In this document: in pieces, positions 31,301 through 34,522 of the stretch
How the letters are laid out: each line of letters begins with the position of its first letter
How positions within the stretch are numbered: the first letter of the stretch is position 1
NCBI GenBank assembly: GCA_030683155.1
Contig: JAUXMV010000060.1
Location: 1 to 34,522 of the forward strand
Length of the DNA: 34,522 bases
Direction: 5' to 3'
Source: Bacteroidales bacterium
GTDB taxonomy: Bacteria; Bacteroidota; Bacteroidia; Bacteroidales; F082
Translations under genes and position numbers: made by a program
The notes under the pieces: generated by a model
What the model was told of the DNA's origin: nothing
Database searches by the model: none
What the model saw: the letters and a program-made list of their open reading frames with translations, nothing else

Positions 31301-34300
31301 CTAACATTTACACTGAATTTGGCAGCATCGCCGCTGATTAAACCTGACCATGTTGTAGAAGCACCTACACTGGCTACAGTGGCAGTTGTATTTCCATCAA
31401 ATGGTTTAGGTGTAATTGTAACAGCAGTAAAGGTAAGGGTTCTTGGAGTAACATCACCTGTTAGAGTAGGCTGGATAAGCGTATAGTTAGCAGCAGTTGG
31501 GCCGGTAACGGTCATGGCTGTAACAACATTCTTATTATTGCTTACGTTGGCTCCGCTGTTAACGCCGGTTGCTGCAGTTCCTGCAAAAGTACCGGTAGTA
31601 TGGCTACCAATCACAAGTGTAGTTGACTCAGTTCCTACCATATCAGCAGGGTTAAATTCTGCATTGATAATTGTAGCAATAGCCGTTCCATTATAAGGAC
31701 GTGATGGAACAGAAGCATTGATAACAGTCAGATTTTTCTTCAAAATGCTTGAAGTAGTTGTTTGCGTAACAACACCAGGAGCAAGTTGATAATAGGTATT
31801 TGGCACAAGACCTAAACCACTGAAAGTTACGAGCTTATTGTTTTCAGCAAGTGCATTTGGGTATGTAGCACTTGTCCAGGTAACTGCAGGCGCTGGCTGC
31901 TGATGAGCCGTGCCTTGTCCATAAAGAACACCATTGTAATATGCAGAACCACCAACTACGAGGTTATTACCATCGTAAGTTTTGTTTGGAGCTACAACAA
32001 CGATATCGCTTTGATAAACAACCTTCTTGAAGGTAGCAGTAACAACTTTACCACAATCCATCACAAGTGTACCAGGATTTGTCATACCTGTAAGGTCTTG
32101 TGTCCATCCTGTGAATACATAACCGACATCAGCAACTGCTTCAAGGGTAATGATTTCGTTGAATGAGAAACCTGAAACGGTAGTACCAACAACAGGACCA
32201 TCAATCTCAGCAGCTACAGAACCGTTTTGCTTGCGAACAATAACGTTACCAAAGCCAACGATAGTAGTAATGAGGTCAGCTGGACCATCAATGATGGTAA
32301 GCGTACCAGGAACAGTTGAAACATTTGAATAATTCAGAGGGTTACCTGTAATTACAGTGTAGCTATCCACGTTAATGGTATAGGTACCTGGATCATTACC
32401 AGCAGGTGTGCGAGAAAGATCTGCAGTTACGGCATCACCAAAATACAATCCGGTGGTAGTTACTGTAAAGGTAGGATCAGCTGCACATCTGAATTTTGTG
32501 TAATTATCTGCTGTAATAACTAAAGGAGTAGTTGCAGGGGTAATTGCAAAACTACCAGCAGCTGCTGGCATAGCTGTATAGGTAATATTGTAGTTTGCAG
32601 TTACGTTATTGCTTCCGGCGTCAGTAATAGTGAGCGGGCTGGTAATATAATTATATGTACCAACATTTTCACCTGGTGTACGGCTTAAAGCACCTGTCCA
32701 AGTATGACCCGGAGCAAGGGTTCCTGTTACAGTATAATTGAATACTGGATCAGGTTGACCATAAGCTTTGCTTTGTCCGGTTGGAACATTTACAGTTAGA
32801 GGACGTGCGCTGATGGTAGCAGGAGCTACAACAGGAGCAGTCCAGGTATAGTTAGGAACATCAGCACCGGTAATACCGATGGTGTTGCTAACAGCCCATG
32901 TACCAACATTTGCTGAAGCAAAAGTACCAACAGTACCGTTTGTGAGTGTTACATCGTCGCCACCTACCAAACCAACAAGAGCTGAAGTTAAAGCAGCAGT
33001 TGTTGTTCCGTCATAAATCTTACCGGCAGCAACAGAAGTAGCTGTAAGAGCCTTTTGTGTGATATTGGCGGAAAGAACCGGGGTTACAGGCTGGATATAG
33101 TTAGCTATAGCAGCACCTGTTGCGCTCATATTGGTAGTAACAACTTTATTGCTTCCAACATTCTTATTGTCGAAAGTACCAACAGTTCCATTTACAAGTG
33201 TAATTACATCAGGAGAAACAATACCGTTTAAGGCAGCGCCGCTTACGAAAGCTGCAGCGTTTCCGTCATACACTTTGTTTTGAGCAACAGCACCAGTGAT
33301 GGTGAGTTGTTTTGCAGTGATAGCAAAGTTATCTCCGTTGAAGGTAACATTATAGTTGGCTATAGAACCACCAAAAGGAGGATTGACAATTGTCAATGTT
33401 CCCTGATTGATTGCATAACTACCAACTGTTTCGCCACCGGCACGTGCAAGAAGACCATCAAAACTTTGTCCTGGTGCAAGTCCAACATTTGGACCTGTAG
33501 CATAAGTGTATGCATACACAGGGTTAGCTTCGCCATAAACCTTGGTTTGACCAGGAGTCACAGTGATAACGATAGGTCTTGCTGTAATATTAGCTGTAAG
33601 GCTTGTAGCAGGATTGAAGCTATAATTAGCAGCATCAGTTCCACCAAGGGTGATAGCTGTAGTTACAGGCTTGCCGTTTGCTACAGTACCATCAGGCTGG
33701 AATGCACCACTGATATGGTTGTTGAGGAAGATATCATCACCAGGCATCATACCTGAAGGAGGTGCTAATACAAATGGAGCAGGAGCAGCGCCGGTTACAA
33801 CAGCAACTGTGTTGCCATCATAAACTTTGTTTTGTGCAACTGCACCAACAACTGTGAGTGGGCGTTGAGTGATAGTCAGGTTAGCACCATTATAGGTGAT
33901 AGTATAATTGCTGTTTGCAAGTGTACCTTGTAAAATAGCCCAAGTACCAACAGTTTCACCAGCTGTACGAGAAAGTGCGCCTCCAAAAGTAATTGCATCA
34001 CCATTAGGTAGTACAAATCCAACGATTGGGGCAGAAACAAATGTTAAAGCTGGATCAACTTCACCATAAACTTTGGTTTTTGCATCAGCTGTTACAACCA
34101 CAGGCAGCGGGGTGATAGCAAAAGTAACACCAGGGGTGAAGGTAATCGTGTAGTTCGTGTTAGCCAATGTTCCTTGAGTGATTCCATATGGGCTTGCGGC
34201 AACAGTTTCACCGGCAACGCGTGATAATGCGCCACCAAAACTAATTGCATCGCCATTTGGAAGTACAAAACCTACAGCAGGAGCTGAAGTGTAAGCAAAC

Positions 34301-34522
34301 ACCGGATCAAGATTACCATAAACTTTGCTTTGACCTGCGGTGGCTGTTACTGTAACAGGCAGCGGGGTGATAGCAAAAGTAACACCAGGGGTGAAGGTAA
34401 TCGTGTAGTTCGTGTTAGCCAAAGTTCCTTGAGTGATTCCATATGGGCTTGCGGCAACAGTTTCACCGGCAACGCGTGATAATGCGCCACCAAAACTAAT
34501 TGCATCGCCATTTGGAAGTACA
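25306..34522 (-). CDS. Giant T9SS-exported repeat protein, 5'-truncated by window (>=3072 aa)
   Basis: The frame is open to the right edge, so the signal peptide and an unknown number of repeats lie outside. From N to C in nucleotide terms: MBG (YGX-type) repeats 34522-33856; alternating YDG and MBG repeats 33855-32284; one InlB-like repeat 32271-32023; three YDG-like repeats 32016-31138; two SbsA/Big_5-like Ig domains 31131-30295; then 13 InlB-like repeats 30294-26623, each with a G-Y/F-x-F-x-x-W core. A CNA-B-like module (26622-26437), a dockerin-like segment (26436-26005), a cohesin-like module (25992-25612) and a type A sorting tail (25569-25309, SAYPNPF...LVK) end it. No enzyme motif was recognised. 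It is probably an adhesin or cell-surface fibre. The gene ends in its own strong hairpin and is followed by a second giant gene on the same strand. Confidence 0.92.
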   Translation of the reverse strand, partial: VLPNGDAISFGGALSRVAGETVAASPYGITQGTLANTNYTITFTPGVTFAITPLPVTVTATAGQSKVYGNLDPVFAYTSAPAVGFVLPNGDAISFGGALSRVAGETVAASPYGITQGTLANTNYTITFTPGVTFAITPLPVVVTADAKTKVYGEVDPALTFVSAPIVGFVLPNGDAITFGGALSRTAGETVGTWAILQGTLANSNYTITYNGANLTITQRPLTVVGAVAQNKVYDGNTVAVVTGAAPAPFVLAPPSGMMPGDDIFLNNHISGAFQPDGTVANGKPVTTAITLGGTDAANYSFNPATSLTANITARPIVITVTPGQTKVYGEANPVYAYTYATGPNVGLAPGQSFDGLLARAGGETVGSYAINQGTLTIVNPPFGGSIANYNVTFNGDNFAITAKQLTITGAVAQNKVYDGNAAAFVSGAALNGIVSPDVITLVNGTVGTFDNKNVGSNKVVTTNMSATGAAIANYIQPVTPVLSANITQKALTATSVAAGKIYDGTTTAALTSALVGLVGGDDVTLTNGTVGTFASANVGTWAVSNTIGITGADVPNYTWTAPVVAPATISARPLTVNVPTGQSKAYGQPDPVFNYTVTGTLAPGHTWTGALSRTPGENVGTYNYITSPLTITDAGSNNVTANYNITYTAMPAAAGSFAITPATTPLVITADNYTKFRCAADPTFTVTTTGLYFGDAVTADLSRTPAGNDPGTYTINVDSYTVITGNPLNYSNVSTVPGTLTIIDGPADLITTIVGFGNVIVRKQNGSVAAEIDGPVVGTTVSGFSFNEIITLEAVADVGYVFTGWTQDLTGMTNPGTLVMDCGKVVTATFKKVVYQSDIVVVAPNKTYDGNNLVVGGSAYYNGVLYGQGTAHQQPAPAVTWTSATYPNALAENNKLVTFSGLGLVPNTYYQLAPGVVTQTTTSSILKKNLTVINASVPSRPYNGTAIATIINAEFNPADMVGTESTTLVIGSHTTGTFAGTAATGVNSGANVSNNKNVVTAMTVTGPTAANYTLIQPTLTGDVTPRTLTFTAVTITPKPFDGNTTATVASVGASTTWSGLISGDAAKFSVNVSGASASFNNQWPGTGKPVTVSGGIAMSTNVGHTATYNAGNYEIVYPINTTGTILPPAYAMFTPTYAVNRPFVPVQNVPINTPLKVEFSVNVVDINGDALPTNDLGDFIDFQFNDGFNWIDVAGWSATRSNRTITITNVGMLNFATQYRIVFTGVYIAGTAPLSPLVYTLDGETRDNTLANALVVGNEVRFNTMSEYTWTLPVVTPFGPNIGVCNKTIVLTFRNPVEYRNGNQITDNPKHKFTLQANSGSGWNDVPAADWSVAIDVPGNPKVFTFNYVPSQFAYNTEYRVRMNVSLVDGLRGFTDKVYNYPNQAWMDSEFASVHTQGSGWNWTTTGMYPLTVAVTPVATGFGATPYNAVTVGGVGTYSTTATFNVGVASATMTMTPVASEGYKFVNWERTLDGGANWSFYTVSNTWTFNAAAQAPLCTQGLGFRATFVIKNYKVERSPIANTAGGIVSVTGMTNTINSSTTGHNHGTAPVWTATPAPGKKLASWSTNVPGATLPAVPDAYATLTPAPGVASFTFNSPSLVENVTYTFTAIFDTWTPRLKASAGFAGTGTQPATMIGLIQFTTNFVSSISNPGQESGLFQGLQYEQVDVKYDTLVTLLAHGAPCEYQFIKWQYYNPSTLAWVDYVSAGNPLGANPITFKMDQNIRFKAVYQMRTNVNVSATAMNPALGTVIIFSDAARTNPIHINDVNGGNFAPGTTLYITSFPEPDYYTWRWDIVGGVTNTSSVVLQQRYEDRSEWTYTVGCFSTHLKAVIGPKEYQIIVRSESGTRGTVETSIPAFTANTSGMPGRGLGFSFTTGVGGNTATTKVYGEGWFQRTIAGVNTSSVTFRATDKTDWAFAYWRVTGTTTDAGIVSYDRNYTVNNIQTGMDLTAVFVSTLPPAPTYAVSVMANPAAGASALFGAGNYVANSSPGAVSVTATFSVAPGYTFTNWTAQGVSLVTPTLTTQTFAMPANTVTVTANFVPTQYTVQANVRTYLRATPIDNFTVVSYGGTVTPATGTFTFGQTATFTATPLPGFRFVNWMEGEIVSGDGRILRGRQLTESTTLNYVVPPVMGNPLRNVYAIFVEIAIPEYPRLTLTTAANPVGYGVVTGAGTYAYGIQALVGQTPTQPGWEFVNWSNNVTTTPVAYVNMTSNQTAVANYGLKNYYLNVYAIGAGTVSGTGSFTVESLPMPVAATPSTGDCNYTYAFMGWFTNALGTIPLTDAGGNVITDPQFNFIPYALPGTQTSVNIWAKFGTVSNTYTVTAATALNTPANLNNSVGTTTITGPTAPYVNGTNLVISTTPAAGYAFQYWTDPTNTLYITQQTFNHEVNCESMQFIAVYEAINYTVTASAQMGGTVTPVTATYTIGQTATVVAAANMGYQFDGWEVVSGTVTFTATSLTATFVMPASNVVLLAKFSKIPYTVTATAETGGTATPATQIKYYGDAVTVTANALPGYTFNGWVDVVGATVTNTMNPLSFTMPNNNVSLKASFVANPYTVSVIAVPANGGTFSAVNPSYTVGQTVSVTATPAAGFEFTGWTAVGVTPVNLASPTVSFTMPAGNVTLTATFAPLGNTLTGSIKYFNQFESMLPVKSDFTVGLYDGTSLVGTSTLNASGRYEFTGIQPGLNYTVRVMASGINTPFGGVSAADALIANYMVIQSPILASFPWIDASGVTPPVYTPFANKVADVNSMGGVTALDALTILYRTVNNITAYPNTPDFQVAAAEVPSYTAKTYPQAPGNVFSFAAGAYSGSWTGKAGQTIMNLYFVSTGDINASYVPQSAKAKVNLNYSGQISAKVGDVVSIPVSIDQSAQLGAMTLGLSFNNNLLEVLSVEGYDVYTVDNKNGTIRIADMSLNAKNVSANENIVIITAKVLAPIEASTRYFEIDEAEFNDRTAAPIDGITLTTKSITGEALSVLESGEMISSAYPNPFKDMATINFTLPEAGKVTIVVYNKFGQEVKTLVNDNREAGVQYKVELNSYDLTGSGTYFYRILVEGTAKTYTANGTLILVK
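26005..26436 (-). other. Dockerin-like segment of the second giant protein
   Basis: Two half-sites resemble dockerin F-hands. INTPFGGVSAADAL lacks Asp/Asn at loop positions 1 and 3. ADVNSMGGVTALDALTI keeps Asp1, Asn3 and Asp12 but has Met at position 5. A later GDINASYVP is a third fragment. Calcium binding is therefore uncertain. It lies between a CNA-B-like module and a cohesin-like module. Confidence 0.6.
34100..34522 (-). repeat. Near-identical 255-bp tandem repeats at window edge
   Basis: Bases 34355-34522 match 34100-34267 with a single difference (34423 versus 34168, synonymous for Thr), a period of 255 bp or 85 residues. The unit encodes one MBG-type repeat (SKVYGNLDPVFAYTSAPAV, LPNGDAISFGGALSR, ANTNYTITFTPGVTFAITP). 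The next unit leftward (34098-33856) is clearly diverged. The array continues beyond the window. Confidence 0.95.

Noticed and set aside
16961-34000. Many plus-strand reading frames of 60-180 codons opposite the giant genes
   Set aside because: They are antisense shadows of low-stop, Thr/Val/Gly-rich coding sequence. Their translations are Ser/Cys-rich with no domain, and they lack promoter or start signals.
34422-34422. Start codon of the second giant gene at 34422
   Set aside because: The codon is a TTG inside the repeat, and the frame stays open with the same repeat sequence to the window edge, so the gene is truncated by the window.
557-34522. Insertion sequences, transposases or prophage genes
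   Set aside because: None of the supported genes resembles a transposase, integrase or phage protein, and no terminal inverted repeats flanking a gene were seen.

Overview
The window looks like chromosomal DNA of a Bacteroidota bacterium, probably of the Bacteroidia. Three lines of evidence support this. Three encoded secreted proteins end in type IX secretion (T9SS) C-terminal sorting domains. Several genes are preceded by the Bacteroidota -7 promoter element TAnnTTTG and have no clear Shine-Dalgarno sequence. Their ectodomain modules (cohesin-like, GEVED, choice-of-anchor J, MBG/YDG) are typical of that phylum. The genus cannot be fixed from sequence alone.

Layout. Positions 1-452 hold an intact minus-strand tRNA(CAT). 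Downstream of it lies a head-to-tail array of tRNA 3'-half remnants, each followed by a terminator-like hairpin. In every remnant the anticodon-loop bases are replaced by the same 18-nt palindrome. Positions 557-9921 carry housekeeping genes and one exported protease: a HAD phosphatase, a DusB-type tRNA-dihydrouridine synthase, a CPBP membrane protease, a T9SS-exported subtilase, a phosphofructokinase with PPi-type active-site residues, a 2-hydroxyacid dehydrogenase and a lipoprotein. Positions 10076-14349 form a tight plus-strand operon of an MMPL/RND exporter, glucose-1-phosphate thymidylyltransferase and a trans-polyprenyl diphosphate synthase. A convergent ABC-F ATPase follows.

Positions 16418-34522, more than half of the window, are two giant minus-strand genes for T9SS-exported, repeat-built surface proteins. 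The first is 2875 residues. It has five N-terminal cohesin-like modules, InlB-like 75-residue repeats, several jelly-roll-type adhesin modules and a fibronectin III domain that appears to be split by a nested insertion of about 450 residues. The second has at least 3072 residues and its 5' end lies beyond the right edge. It has alternating MBG and YDG repeats, about 14 InlB-like repeats, a dockerin-like segment, one cohesin-like module and a sorting tail. Each gene ends in its own strong terminator. They are probably adhesins or matrix proteins, and the cohesin-like/dockerin-like combination raises the possibility that they bind one another.

The least explained structure is the palindrome-bearing tRNA remnant array at the left edge. 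The giant gene pair is the main accessory feature.
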